Source: a bacterium | GTDB lineage: Bacteria > Desulfobacterota > DSWW01 | Assembly (NCBI GenBank): GCA_028277985.1 | Contig: JANQFG010000265.1 | Location: forward strand, 70,832 to 134,831 | Direction: 5' to 3' | Length of the DNA stretch: 64,000 nucleotides | Shown here: positions 33,210-42,267 of the stretch, piece by piece | Layout of the letters: each line of letters begins with the position of its first letter | Position numbering within the stretch: the first letter of the stretch is position 1 | The notes under the pieces: generated by a model | Databases searched by the model: none | Told to the model about the DNA's origin: nothing | The model's input: only the letters and a program-made list of their open reading frames with translations | Translations under genes and position numbers: made by a program

Positions 33210-33246
33210 CTAGCCCATATGGAGCCGGTCGCTCCATATGGGCTAG
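33210..33246. other. Perfect 16-base-pair RNA hairpin overlapping a stop codon
   Basis: CTAGCCCATATGGAGC and its exact complement around a CGGTC loop. One arm includes the stop codon of the SDR gene, and the structure lies about 13 bases before the ribosome binding site of the downstream flavoprotein gene. There is no T-tract, so it looks like an mRNA stability or processing element rather than an intrinsic terminator. Confidence 0.7.
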
Positions 33247-34070
33247 GGTTCCTGTCTATATCTTCGTATTGCCGCGGTCATCATGCGCGCGGTCAAGTCG
33301 CTGATCGTGGGACTGATTCGATGGAGCCACCACTGATAACGGGAGCGAAAGGGAAAGACGATGATCGCCTGGTTGCGGGCCACGCCTTTCAGGATCAGGT
33401 TGGCCGCCTTCGGGGCCTTCACGAGCATGAACGACGGAGCCTCGCTGAACAGGTCCCTTTTGTAGGTACTCAACCTCGTGGCGTCGTCAACGATGCGGGA
33501 CTCCACCGGCCCTGGACAGGTCACGCTCACCTTGACGCCCAGGCCGGCTCCCTCGGCGCGGAGAGATGTGGAGAGGCCCACCACGCCGTGTTTGGTAAGG
33601 GCATAGGAGGTGGTTGCCACCACGGGGTAAAGGCCCGCCTCGGAAGCCGTATTGACGATGTGCCCGAATCCCTGTTCGACCATCAGGGAATAGGCTGCGG
33701 TCGTCCCGTAGACCACGCCCATCAGGTTGATTTGGATGATGCGGTCCCATTGCTCGGGCGTCATGTCGCGCACTTCACCCAGGTTGGCGATGCCCGCGTT
33801 ATTGAACATGTAGTCGAGCCGCCCGTGGCGGGAGGCCGTCTGGTCGACGAGGTTTTGAACTTCATCGGACCGGGTCACGTCGAGGCGCACCGCTTCGGCC
33901 TGTCCGCCCTTTTTCGAGATGCCGCCGGCAACCCGCTCGGCTCCCTCTGAATTCACGTCTGCGGCGACGACCTTTGACCCTCTCTTTGCGAGTTCCTCGC
34001 AGAGAGCCTGTCCGATCCCGGAAGCGCCCCCTGTAACGATCACCACCTTGTCCTTGAACCCATCCGGCAT
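33243..34070 (-). CDS. Short-chain dehydrogenase/reductase
   Basis: A 275-residue classical SDR with TGGASGIGQ, NNAG, an active-site Ser in NTASEAG and the catalytic YALTK. The C-terminal tail (YQWWLHRISPTISDLTARM) is shared with the SDR at 13890. The start at MPDGFKD is chosen because AAGGAG precedes it by seven bases. It is the second gene of an eight-gene minus-strand block, between an MBL hydrolase and two flavoproteins. The reaction is NAD(P)-dependent alcohol/ketone interconversion; substrate unknown. Confidence 0.88.
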   Translation of the reverse strand: MPDGFKDKVVIVTGGASGIGQALCEELAKRGSKVVAADVNSEGAERVAGGISKKGGQAEAVRLDVTRSDEVQNLVDQTASRHGRLDYMFNNAGIANLGEVRDMTPEQWDRIIQINLMGVVYGTTAAYSLMVEQGFGHIVNTASEAGLYPVVATTSYALTKHGVVGLSTSLRAEGAGLGVKVSVTCPGPVESRIVDDATRLSTYKRDLFSEAPSFMLVKAPKAANLILKGVARNQAIIVFPFRSRYQWWLHRISPTISDLTARMMTAAIRRYRQEP

Positions 34071-34131
34071 GTTCCGCTCCTTGTTCCTGCTGACCATCTG
34101 TTCCCCGTACCGTACGTTCAGCCCCTGGTTT

Positions 34132-35307
34132 TCAGAAGGGATGTCCCGCCCGCCCGCTTCCAGTCATGTCTCCTTGTTCCGACCCGAGAGACCGAATGAG
34201 GGACTCGAAATGCGTGCTCCCCGTGGCGGAATATGTTTCATTGTCGACCGGCCCGACGTCTCCGGCTGCGAACAGGAGCTCGCAGTGGCTGATGATTTCG
34301 TTCTCCCCCATCAAGATCCCGACACCCTCCAATGCCGACGCAGGAAAATGCTCGACAGCCAACTCTCTCACAGTCCGGGGTCCGCCCTTCAGGATCTCGA
34401 GGATGTGCGCGCTTCTCTGGATGTGGTGATCGAGGATCTGGTCGATCCTTGCCCGAAGATCCAGTTCGTTCCAGCCACGGTTGTAGAACAGCCGATGGGC
34501 CGGAAGCGCGAGTGCCTCGGGAATCTGTCGCGCAATCTCGTCGAGCCTCTTGAGAGAGCGAATATAGGCCCTGAGCCCGTAAACCGAATCAGGGGATGAA
34601 TAGGCCGGGGGAAGGATTTCTCTGACCGGATCGGAAAAAGCTTCCCGGGTTGGAAAAGGGGTAATTTCCGGCAACACGGTGTCCCCGAGGAGGATTGCCT
34701 CCTCTCCCACGAGGACGGCCAGGGCGTCCGGACTGTGCCCCGGCAGGTGGACGGCCCGAACGCCTTCGCACAGGCTGCCTGCTCCGTCCCCGACCGTTTC
34801 CACCTGTAGCCGGTTTCGTGCCTGGTGATAGGCAAGGCAGTGTTCGTTCGAAAAGCTTTCCGGCATGAAACAGTGCCAGCAGGAGGCCGGGAAGTCTTTT
34901 CGAACGTCGGCAGGGGCCTGGTCCGGAAAGAAGCGAATCAGGCGTTCATAGATTTGATGCGCTCTGACCTTTGCGCCTGTGGCTGTCGCCACTTCGCAGA
35001 GGCCTCCGTCATGGTCTTCGTGACCGTGGCTGACGATGAGAGAGTCGATGTCCGCCAGGGAGACGCCGGCAATGTCCAGCATCTCGATGAGCGCCGCCCC
35101 CATGCCGACCCTTCCCGTGTCGACCAGAAAGGTCTGGTCCGCATACACGAGATAGTTCCAGGAAGGGCCGAAATCCCAATCTCCTCCATAGAAGTTCTTG
35201 GTGGCGAGCCCGACGATTTCGAGGCCGGATGGAAACGGGAATCGGACGATCATTCCGTTTCCCCTCTCATCCCCCTCCCGGATGACCCTTACCACCTCCT
35301 GCAGCAT
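34132..35307 (-). CDS. Metallo-beta-lactamase-fold hydrolase
   Basis: A 391-residue protein with the metal motif SHGHEDHDGG, a second His in HLPGHSPDAL and an Asp in LLGDTVLP, so a dinuclear metal site is intact. The C-terminal segment (ILDHHIQRSAHILEILKGGPRTVRELA) looks like the helical domain found in LACTB2-type MBL proteins. Substrates of the group include thioesters, lactones and nucleic acids; a thioester or lactone would fit the neighbours, but this is inference. GGGGAG precedes the ATG. It is the first gene of the block. Confidence 0.85.
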   Translation of the reverse strand: MLQEVVRVIREGDERGNGMIVRFPFPSGLEIVGLATKNFYGGDWDFGPSWNYLVYADQTFLVDTGRVGMGAALIEMLDIAGVSLADIDSLIVSHGHEDHDGGLCEVATATGAKVRAHQIYERLIRFFPDQAPADVRKDFPASCWHCFMPESFSNEHCLAYHQARNRLQVETVGDGAGSLCEGVRAVHLPGHSPDALAVLVGEEAILLGDTVLPEITPFPTREAFSDPVREILPPAYSSPDSVYGLRAYIRSLKRLDEIARQIPEALALPAHRLFYNRGWNELDLRARIDQILDHHIQRSAHILEILKGGPRTVRELAVEHFPASALEGVGILMGENEIISHCELLFAAGDVGPVDNETYSATGSTHFESLIRSLGSEQGDMTGSGRAGHPF

Positions 35308-35624
35308 CTTCTCTCCCCTGTTTGGCGTGCGGTCCTACCCCCGATTCTCCGGGCGAAGCCCTGAAGCCTGATCCGGAATGTTCTCCGTCAAAAGGAAGGG
35401 ATAGCTCAATTTCTCGATGACAGGTCGAAACTTATGGAGACATATAATTAAGTTTTGACAAGCAGGGTAGAAGTTGACCCGGTGGTTCATGGGGACTATT
35501 CGTGACGGAGCGGTTCGGCAGGGTCTCTCGAATCGGGAAGACATTTTTCTTCTACCTAATCGATATATTCAATGATATACTATTCTTACATGCCTGCGTA
35601 AGACTGCCTCTCTACCGTGTCGGA

Positions 35625-35645
35625 CCGAAGGTTCGGGCTTTTTTC
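35625..35645 (+). terminator. Terminator-like hairpin without an obvious upstream gene
   Basis: CCGAAGGTTCGG, a short self-complementary stem, is followed by GCTTTTTT. On the plus strand it is not downstream of any called gene. It could end a small RNA started near the TATACT at 35576, insulate the downstream promoter, or be fortuitous. Confidence 0.4.
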
Positions 35646-35647
35646 CC

Positions 35648-35676
35648 TTGACAGACTTGAAAGAATACAATAAAAC
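35648..35676 (+). promoter_or_regulatory. Sigma-70-like promoter for the envelope operon
   Basis: TTGACA, 17 bases, then TAAAAC (four of six matches to TATAAT). It points to the lipoprotein gene about 180 bases downstream. Two operator-like palindromes follow immediately, where a bound repressor would block initiation or clearance. Confidence 0.5.
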
Positions 35677-35691
35677 CGACATAGATAAGAT

Positions 35692-35707
35692 TTGACCAGC
35701 TGGCTAA
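35692..35707. promoter_or_regulatory. TetR-type operator-like palindrome
   Basis: TTGACCAGCTGGCTAA, a 16-base imperfect palindrome with the longer spacing also seen at 21106. It lies nine bases before the site at 35716. Confidence 0.5.
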
Positions 35708-35715
35708 AAAATTTT

Positions 35716-35727
35716 TTGACCACTCAA
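35716..35727. promoter_or_regulatory. TetR-type operator-like palindrome
   Basis: TTGACCACTCAA. Its reverse complement, TTGAGTGGTCAA, is base-for-base the site at 57819 in the promoter of the TetR gene, which links the two loci directly. Confidence 0.62.
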
Positions 35728-35855
35728 CGAAGATATTACAGGAATCGGCCAAAAAGACAAGCTGAAAATCGGAAGCTCCGGGACCTCTGCAGAGGCAATG
35801 GGAGAGGCGACGCCCTGCACAAACGTGAGGAACCAGGGACACAAGGAGAAAGCAA

Positions 35856-36686
35856 ATGAGGCAAATGCGCATCCGACCCATCCTGCTCGCTTCTCTGGCT
35901 TTGTACCTGCTCGCTTCTCTGCTCGTGGCGTGCGACGAGGAGCAGGTCGTGGTTCCTCCTCGTGAGACCGTAACCGCATCCGGTCTCGTGTATGAGATGC
36001 CGCTGCAAACACCGCTTGCCGGGGCGAGGGTGCAGTTGATCAGTAACGAGTTCTTCATTGATGACCCCAACTTCGTGAGGAACTGTGATTGCCAGGGAGA
36101 TCTGTGCGACGTCTGGACGATTAGCGACGCGCAGGGTCGGTGGGAAATGGAGGTTCCGGTCCAATACGACGAAAACTGGTTGCCCCGCAACATGCTCATG
36201 AAGGTGTCCATGGGCTCGAATCCACCCCAATACAACCTGTTTCAACCCGGAGGAACGAACCAGGGCGACTTGCAGATACTCAATCCCATTTTCTATCTAT
36301 TGTTTGCACTGGACGGCATTCTTGGGGGTGCGGACCTGGACGACCTCGCCGTGATGTTCGGTGTGGCCATCGGGTTTGTCGAGATGGACTACCCGCAGGA
36401 GATTGCCACCATACCGGGGGTGGCGATCTCTGCTGAGGCCGGCGACCCGGCGGAGGAGTTCCCGATCACCTACCTCAGCGATATCGGCCTCCCGGACCCG
36501 AATCTGACCGAAACGTCCGCCTTGGGCGTCTATTACTTCGCCGTGCCGGATGCAAACGACGCCGTCGCGCCCCAGATAGGGGTCGAGGGCACAAAGCCGG
36601 GTTCGGTCTTTGTACCCAGCTATTTCCCTGCCTGCCCGGGGAGTTCTACGGGTGTTGCCGTGATCGACCCCTACTACCGGCCTTAG
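35856..36686 (+). CDS. Uncharacterised lipoprotein at head of envelope operon
   Basis: A 276-residue lipoprotein with lipobox LLVAC, acylated Cys at about residue 26. The first mature part (SGLVYEMPLQTPLAGARVQL, GRWEMEVPVQYDENW) looks like a carboxypeptidase-regulatory-like beta-sandwich, a common binding fold. CDCQGDLC could form disulfides. The rest is not recognised. AGGAG lies ahead of the ATG. It is the first gene of an operon with a YCF48-like protein, an MMPL transporter and a DUF1302 protein, so it may be a periplasmic or outer-membrane component of that system. Confidence 0.75.
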   Translation: MRQMRIRPILLASLALYLLASLLVACDEEQVVVPPRETVTASGLVYEMPLQTPLAGARVQLISNEFFIDDPNFVRNCDCQGDLCDVWTISDAQGRWEMEVPVQYDENWLPRNMLMKVSMGSNPPQYNLFQPGGTNQGDLQILNPIFYLLFALDGILGGADLDDLAVMFGVAIGFVEMDYPQEIATIPGVAISAEAGDPAEEFPITYLSDIGLPDPNLTETSALGVYYFAVPDANDAVAPQIGVEGTKPGSVFVPSYFPACPGSSTGVAVIDPYYRP

Positions 36687-36787
36687 GTGAGGGGGGCGTG
36701 GTTTGGATATGGGGGGAGCGATCGACGGTATGAACTGAGGTTCGGGATCGGGAAATCGGCTTGAAGTGTAAAATACAGGGGGGAAGA

Positions 36788-37798
36788 TTGAAGAGCCGTC
36801 AGAAGGAAGCCCATTCGATTTTGGAAACGAACTCGCAGACACCCTTTCTGGTTCTCGCAGCCCTGCTGGTTCTTCTCTGCATCCCTTCCTGGGCCTCTAG
36901 CGACGAATCCCCTATCTGGACATTCGATTTCCGTGACGTGTTCTACGATATCGCATTCCTGAACGAAGAGGTCGCGGCGATCGTCGGCGCTCGGGGCCGG
37001 GTGCTCGTGTCCCATCCGAAGTACCCGAACTTGTGGAGCCCGAGGGATTCCGGGACGAAGCAACTCTTGACCTGCCTGAGCTTCGTCGACGACCGGAGAG
37101 GCTGGGCAGCCGGCCATGGGGGCATCATCGTCCACACCGCAGACGGTGGAAACACCTGGCAAATTCAAAGAGCATCGTCTGCTGAAAACCAGCCCCTCCT
37201 CGACATCCAGTTCCTGTCCCCTGAGGTTGGATACGCCTGCGGCGCCTATGACACGTTCCTTTCGACCGCGGACGGCGGGAAGACCTGGACGCTGAGTGCC
37301 CCCGGGTCCGACAACATCTACAACAGCCTTGCCTTTCTTGATGAAGAGAACGGCTATCTTGTAGGCGAGTTCGGCACCGTCCTCAGGACCACGGATGGGG
37401 GCAAGTCCTGGGAACAGCTCGATCTGGGCGGTTTTCAAGGCTCCCTGTTCGGCATCACCCTGCTTTCCCCGCAGTCGATTCTCGTGTACGGGATAGCGGG
37501 GAAGGTCTTGAGATCAGAGGACGGTGGCCGCCAGTGGCAGGATGTTTCCGCAGATCAGGCCAAGTCGCTGTTCAGGGGGGCCGTGAATGGAGAGAAAGTG
37601 GTGCTCGTGGGGGCATCCGGGACCCGCCTCGTCAGCGAGGATGGCGGAAAGACCTTCACAAAGAACCTGGACAAGGACTTCATCTCTTTTGCCGGTGTGG
37701 GTGCCCATCCGAGGGGAGGGTTCGTGTGCCTGGGCGAAAGAGGCAAGATTGATCTCCTACAGATACCGGGCGAGAAACAGGAAGAGAGCGTAGATTGA
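36788..37798 (+). CDS. YCF48-like beta-propeller, exported
   Basis: A 336-residue exported protein. The TTG start is preferred because AGGGGGG lies just upstream; a second TTG 27 bases earlier is possible. A signal-peptide-like stretch (FLVLAALLVLLCIPSWAS) is followed by repeated blades with TADGGNTW, TADGGKTW, TTDGGKSW, SEDGGRQW and SEDGGKTF, the hallmark of YCF48/BNR-type propellers. Plant and cyanobacterial YCF48 helps assemble photosystem II; bacterial relatives beside MMPL and DUF1329/DUF1302 genes are thought to belong to envelope transport systems. Its stop overlaps the start of the transporter gene (TTGA), so they are translationally coupled. Confidence 0.87.
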   Translation: MKSRQKEAHSILETNSQTPFLVLAALLVLLCIPSWASSDESPIWTFDFRDVFYDIAFLNEEVAAIVGARGRVLVSHPKYPNLWSPRDSGTKQLLTCLSFVDDRRGWAAGHGGIIVHTADGGNTWQIQRASSAENQPLLDIQFLSPEVGYACGAYDTFLSTADGGKTWTLSAPGSDNIYNSLAFLDEENGYLVGEFGTVLRTTDGGKSWEQLDLGGFQGSLFGITLLSPQSILVYGIAGKVLRSEDGGRQWQDVSADQAKSLFRGAVNGEKVVLVGASGTRLVSEDGGKTFTKNLDKDFISFAGVGAHPRGGFVCLGERGKIDLLQIPGEKQEESVD

Positions 37799-40098
37799 AA
37801 CAGGTTGCCACGACGATATTCCGATTCCGTTTGCACGTGCTGGTTCTTCTCGCGCTGGTCACGCTGTTCCTGGGGCACCATGCCGGGAATCTCAAGGTCG
37901 CCACGGATTTCTCGAAAATGGTGCCTCAAGGGCACGAGTACATGGAGAACTACCGTCCCTTCAAGGAGACCTTCGGCGGCGGGAATCAAGTCAGAGTTTC
38001 TGTCTCCCGCAATGAAGGAACGATCATAGACCTGGAATTTCTGAAGAAATTCCGGCAGATCAACGAGGACGTGTTCTTCGTGAAGGGAATCGATCGTCGC
38101 ACGGTCCGGTCCATGGTATCCCCGGAAACGCTCGTCGTGATCATCAACGAAGAGGGTTTCAATGTAGGGCCGGTCGTGCCTCACAACCTTCCGGAAACCG
38201 AGGAGGGTCTGGCCAAGATAGAGAAGAACATCACCCTGGGCGGGCTCAAGGGCCGGTTGGTCGCCATGGACATGCAGTCTGCGCTGATCAACGCGGAAAT
38301 CTATGAGTCGGGAGTGGACTATCTATCCATCTACAGGCAGTTGAACGAAATCCGAGACAAATACTCGGACCATGACATCAGCGTTCGTATCAACGGGTTT
38401 GCCATGGTCGCAGGGTTCGTGAACGACGCCCTGCCGAAGATCGTCCTCCTCTTCGCCCTTTCGATCATCATCACCTTCGCAGTGCTCTATCGTTGTTTTC
38501 GCTATCTTCGCCTGGCTCTTCTCCCCCTCTTTTCAGGCGGCTTGAGCGTCCTGTACGCCCTGGGAATTACCGAACTGATCGGGCTGACCCTGGACCCGAT
38601 GACCACGATCATCCCCTTCCTCGTCTTTGCGATCGGGGCCAGCCACGGAATCCAGATGGTGAAGCGTTACCTGGAAGAATGTGTCATTCATGCGGAGGGC
38701 TACGATGCGGCCCTCCACGCCCTGGCGGGCCTGATGGTGCCCGGGACCGTGGCTCTGGTTACGGACGCCATCGGCTTCCTGACGATCCTCTTTGTTCCCA
38801 TCGGCGTAATTCACGAGTTGGCCCTGACGGCAAGCATCGGGGTGGCCTGTATCATCGTGGCGAACATCCTGGTCCTGACCCTGATCCTCTCCTTCTTCCC
38901 GAACCTCATGCCCGCCGAGTCGGAAGAGGCCGAAACACGGACCGTAGCGATCGTAAGGCGCATACTGGAATCAGTTTCCACGCTGACTCACGGCAGCAGG
39001 GCTTACTGGGTGACCGGGGTGTCTGTCGTCCTGTTGCTCATCGGGTTGTTCAGTTCCCGGACGATGACCGTGGGGGATGTCAACCCGGGCGAACCTCTCT
39101 TGTGGGAAGATTCCGTTTACAACCAGGATGCTGCCGACATGATGGAAGATTACATGTTCGGCATCGACTGGCTTTCTGTTGTGGTGGCAGGCGAGGAAAT
39201 GGGCGTCTGCAAACAATACGATGTCCTGCAGACGATGCAGGATTATGAATGGGAAATCGGGAATATTCCGGGCGTTACCGTGGCCATCTCTTCGCTCATC
39301 ATGGGCTACATGATCAACGAGACATTTCACGAAGGGGACATTCGCTGGCGGGCCCTGCCGATGACTTCACGGGAACTGGGCTGGGTGATGGGATACGCCG
39401 GAGCTAGGGACGACAACATCTTCAACACCATGGGCTGTCAAAACATGAATATCATGGTGTACCTCGCCGATCACAAGGGGGACACCATACGGAGGGTCAT
39501 CAAGGAGAGCAAGGAGTTCATCGCCGAGCACCCCCTGTCCGGGGCCCGGTTCCTGCTGGCCGGCGGCAACGCGGGTGTCATGGCAGCTACGAACGAAGTC
39601 GTCGGGGAGGCTCAGGTTCCCATGTTGCTCCTCATCTACCTCGCGATCTTCGTGCTCTGCCTCATGGTGTTTCGCAATCTGAAGGCCCCTCTCTTTATCA
39701 TAGCGCCGCTTTTCGTGGTGTCCGTGGTCGCAACGGCCTTCATGAAGGCCGTCGGACTTGGACTGAACGTAAACACCTTGCCCGTAGCGGCTCTAGGGGT
39801 GGGTATCGGTGTCGACTACGGCATCTACTTCTATTCGAGACTGACGGAAGAACGGAAGAAGCAGGACTCCTTCGCGGATGCTGCAAGCGTAACCCTGCAG
39901 ACGACGGGTGCGGCTGTCCTTTACACGGCTCTCACGCTGAGTGCCGGCGTGTTCACCTGGCTCTTGTCGGATCTGAAGTTCCAGGCCGACATGGGCCTGC
40001 TGTTGGGCTTCATCTTCCTCGCAAACATGGTGGGCGCCATGATCCTGCTTCCGGCACTGGTCTATATCTTTGATGAAAAAGAGAAGACAGGGAACTAG
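37795..40098 (+). CDS. MMPL/RND-family transporter
   Basis: A 767-residue RND-superfamily protein. After one N-terminal membrane span there is a periplasmic domain, five spans around residues 215-390, another span after LTHGSRAYWVTGV, a second periplasmic domain and a final five-span block. VGVGIGVDYGIYFYSRLTE in the second half and FAIGASHGIQMVKRYLEE in the first are the paired RND membrane motifs. Relatives move lipids, hopanoids and hydrophobic compounds between membranes using proton motive force. The start is a TTG sharing four bases with the previous stop. It is the energised component of the operon; direction of transport is not evident from sequence. Confidence 0.9.
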   Translation: MKQVATTIFRFRLHVLVLLALVTLFLGHHAGNLKVATDFSKMVPQGHEYMENYRPFKETFGGGNQVRVSVSRNEGTIIDLEFLKKFRQINEDVFFVKGIDRRTVRSMVSPETLVVIINEEGFNVGPVVPHNLPETEEGLAKIEKNITLGGLKGRLVAMDMQSALINAEIYESGVDYLSIYRQLNEIRDKYSDHDISVRINGFAMVAGFVNDALPKIVLLFALSIIITFAVLYRCFRYLRLALLPLFSGGLSVLYALGITELIGLTLDPMTTIIPFLVFAIGASHGIQMVKRYLEECVIHAEGYDAALHALAGLMVPGTVALVTDAIGFLTILFVPIGVIHELALTASIGVACIIVANILVLTLILSFFPNLMPAESEEAETRTVAIVRRILESVSTLTHGSRAYWVTGVSVVLLLIGLFSSRTMTVGDVNPGEPLLWEDSVYNQDAADMMEDYMFGIDWLSVVVAGEEMGVCKQYDVLQTMQDYEWEIGNIPGVTVAISSLIMGYMINETFHEGDIRWRALPMTSRELGWVMGYAGARDDNIFNTMGCQNMNIMVYLADHKGDTIRRVIKESKEFIAEHPLSGARFLLAGGNAGVMAATNEVVGEAQVPMLLLIYLAIFVLCLMVFRNLKAPLFIIAPLFVVSVVATAFMKAVGLGLNVNTLPVAALGVGIGVDYGIYFYSRLTEERKKQDSFADAASVTLQTTGAAVLYTALTLSAGVFTWLLSDLKFQADMGLLLGFIFLANMVGAMILLPALVYIFDEKEKTGN

Positions 40099-40170
40099 AC
40101 AGGAGAGAGAACACATCGTGTCGCATGAATCCGGAACACACATGTCTGAACAACACGAAAAGGTGAAATC

Positions 40171-41679
40171 ATGAGATCAAGAGTGATTGCCGCATTCTGT
40201 CTTTTTGCCCTTCTCCTCGCCATACCGGGCATCGCGCTGGGGTATGATTGGAAACTTGGGAACTGGGGCAACCTGAACCTGCGGGGGGATGTCACCTACG
40301 CGCTCAAGGTAAGGACGGAGCACCCACAGCCTACTTTCGTGGATCCTCGGAGCCCGTATTTTGTCTCGGGTAATGCGAATTTCGACAAATGGGACCTCGG
40401 CAACAATGCACTCATCGGCACCGTTGAGGTCATTATGGACACAGACTCCGACCACATCACCTTTTTCGGGAGGGTGCAGGGCTTCGTCGATTTTGCCTAT
40501 ATCGACAAGGACAAGTTCAACTCGGAGGTAAGGGAGCACGCGGCGTACAACATCACCGATTCGTTGGAGTTCTACCTGGAGGGCAGGACCGGGGGATTCA
40601 CCACGCGCTGGGGGAGACAGATCCTTCAGTGGGGGGAATCAACGGCTCCGATCTGGGCCCCGGGTGTGAACGTGATCAGTCCGTTTTTCGTCCAGAAAGT
40701 CAGTAGCGCGGGATACACGTTTCGCTCGTGGCAAGTCCCCACCTTCATTGGCTGGGCAAGTTACGAGGCATCGGAGAGCTTGTCCTTCGAGGGGGTTTGG
40801 CAGCCCGATTTCGACCCGAGATTCTTCATGCCCGTGGCGAGTACGTTTCAGAGTCCCGCAGATATCCTGGGCTTCGGGGTTGAATCCGACTTCGTCGAAG
40901 ATTTGAGGCCTAAGGATTGGGTGGACCAGCAGCAATACGGCGGCGCGATCCGAATGGTCATTGCACCGTTGAACATGCTCGAGCTCGGGATCTACTACTA
41001 TCATTACCGCTCCCGATGGCCCATGATGACATTGCCCGAGACATGGCCGACCAAGATCTTCATAGAGTGGCCGGAACTGGACATGGTCGGGATCAGCTTC
41101 TCCCAGGCGATCCAGAATTGGGGCCTGAACCTTCAGGTCGGTGGCGAATTAGCCTATCGGCCGAACGAGCCTCTCCAGGTGGAGACGGTCAACAGCCCCT
41201 TCTTGGCATCGGCCAGCGGGCTAGAAAAAGGACTAGGAGGCTTTGAAAGGTCGAACACTCTGTCCTGGGATATCAATGGCATGAGGTTCTTCTTCGACAT
41301 CTTCGACTTCACCCCGTATACCTTCAACCTGACCCCACTGGTCGAGTTCTACGGCAAGATCAACCTGGACCATGATGAAGAGACCCTGTTCATGGAGCCC
41401 CAATTCACGGCATACTACGTCGTCCAGCTGCCGCTTTCGACTTCCGACATGATCGACAACACACGAATCGACCTGTCTTTCTCGTCCCAGGGCGGGATGC
41501 ACAGCGCCCTGAACCGGGTCCACTCGATGAGCTTCACCGCTGGGGCGAAATATGGCGATTCGTGGGAAGTCTTGTTCGGATACAATCTCGCCGTCGGTAA
41601 CCTGGACCAGGATCCTCAAGGGCAGTGGATGTGGGACAGGGATAATTTCGTGTTCAAGCTGACCTACTACTTCATCTAG
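40171..41679 (+). CDS. DUF1302-family outer-membrane protein
   Basis: A 502-residue protein with a clean signal peptide (FALLLAIPGIALG). The mature part alternates short beta strands with many aromatic residues, for example GDVTYALKVRTEH, GGFTTRWGRQILQWGES and a C-terminal Phe-containing strand FVFKLTYYFI, as expected for an outer-membrane beta-barrel. DUF1302 members occur beside DUF1329 and MMPL genes in bacteria that degrade hydrophobic substrates. A porin or channel role in the outer membrane is inferred. AAAGGTG precedes the ATG. Confidence 0.88.
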   Translation: MRSRVIAAFCLFALLLAIPGIALGYDWKLGNWGNLNLRGDVTYALKVRTEHPQPTFVDPRSPYFVSGNANFDKWDLGNNALIGTVEVIMDTDSDHITFFGRVQGFVDFAYIDKDKFNSEVREHAAYNITDSLEFYLEGRTGGFTTRWGRQILQWGESTAPIWAPGVNVISPFFVQKVSSAGYTFRSWQVPTFIGWASYEASESLSFEGVWQPDFDPRFFMPVASTFQSPADILGFGVESDFVEDLRPKDWVDQQQYGGAIRMVIAPLNMLELGIYYYHYRSRWPMMTLPETWPTKIFIEWPELDMVGISFSQAIQNWGLNLQVGGELAYRPNEPLQVETVNSPFLASASGLEKGLGGFERSNTLSWDINGMRFFFDIFDFTPYTFNLTPLVEFYGKINLDHDEETLFMEPQFTAYYVVQLPLSTSDMIDNTRIDLSFSSQGGMHSALNRVHSMSFTAGAKYGDSWEVLFGYNLAVGNLDQDPQGQWMWDRDNFVFKLTYYFI

Positions 41680-41693
41680 GCACAGGTGAAGCC

Positions 41694-42128
41694 ATGAAGA
41701 GGGTTTTCCTTGCTGTGCTGAAAGTGTTTGGGCTGTCGCTCCTGGGGCTGACGCTGGTCTATGTCATCTGGCAGCCGGTTATTCCTAGCGGCATCATCAT
41801 CGAGAAGATGGCGGAAATGGTCGATCCCGGGAATCTGCCGGATGACAAACAGATCGTCATTCGATACGACCTGAGTGGAAGGGGCGGCGGGATGTACAAT
41901 CTCGTTGTCAACAAGAACGGGGTAGAGGTTGTGGAGGGAGAGACGGGGCAGGTGGACCTGGTCCTGTTCATGGAAGCGAAGGATTTCAATGACCTCATGT
42001 TCTCTCTTGCCAGGGGCAAGGCGGACGAGTCCATGTTCATACGACTGACCCTTTCAAAGGTCTTGCGCTTTGCCGGCGACATGAGCATCTTCGAACTCAT
42101 ATTCAAGAATGAAGAGGTGGGCGGATAG
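41694..42128 (+). CDS. Membrane-anchored SCP-2-like lipid-binding protein
   Basis: A 144-residue protein with an N-terminal membrane span (VLKVFGLSLLGLTLVYVIW) and then an SCP-2-like domain: DLVLFMEAKDFNDLMFSLARGKAD, KVLRFAGDMSIFELIF. The final segment parallels the GDMSLAMKL of the soluble SCP-2 protein at 8469. If anchored with the domain outside, it could hold lipid-like substrate delivered by the MMPL transporter. It lies 14 bases after the DUF1302 gene. Topology is inferred from the span and a basic start. Confidence 0.72.
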   Translation: MKRVFLAVLKVFGLSLLGLTLVYVIWQPVIPSGIIIEKMAEMVDPGNLPDDKQIVIRYDLSGRGGGMYNLVVNKNGVEVVEGETGQVDLVLFMEAKDFNDLMFSLARGKADESMFIRLTLSKVLRFAGDMSIFELIFKNEEVGG

Positions 42129-42267
42129 AAGGCCTCCTTCCTGCACGGTTCCATGTTCCTGAGCGTCACGTCCGTCGAATCCGTCGACATGACAAGATGA
42201 TGCGAACGAGAAGGGTGCCACCCGACAGAAACACGACTCTCCAGAAGAGCAGAGAAAGGCCAAGGGA

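Larger units (their letters stand above)
35308..35855. promoter_or_regulatory. Long intergenic control region between divergent operons
   Basis: No protein gene is supported. From left to right the region holds a possible leftward promoter zone (AT-rich near 35440), a -10-like TATACT at 35576, a terminator-like hairpin at 35625-35645, a rightward sigma-70-like promoter at 35648-35676 and two operator-like palindromes at 35692-35727. The layout implies regulated expression of the rightward envelope operon. Confidence 0.55.
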
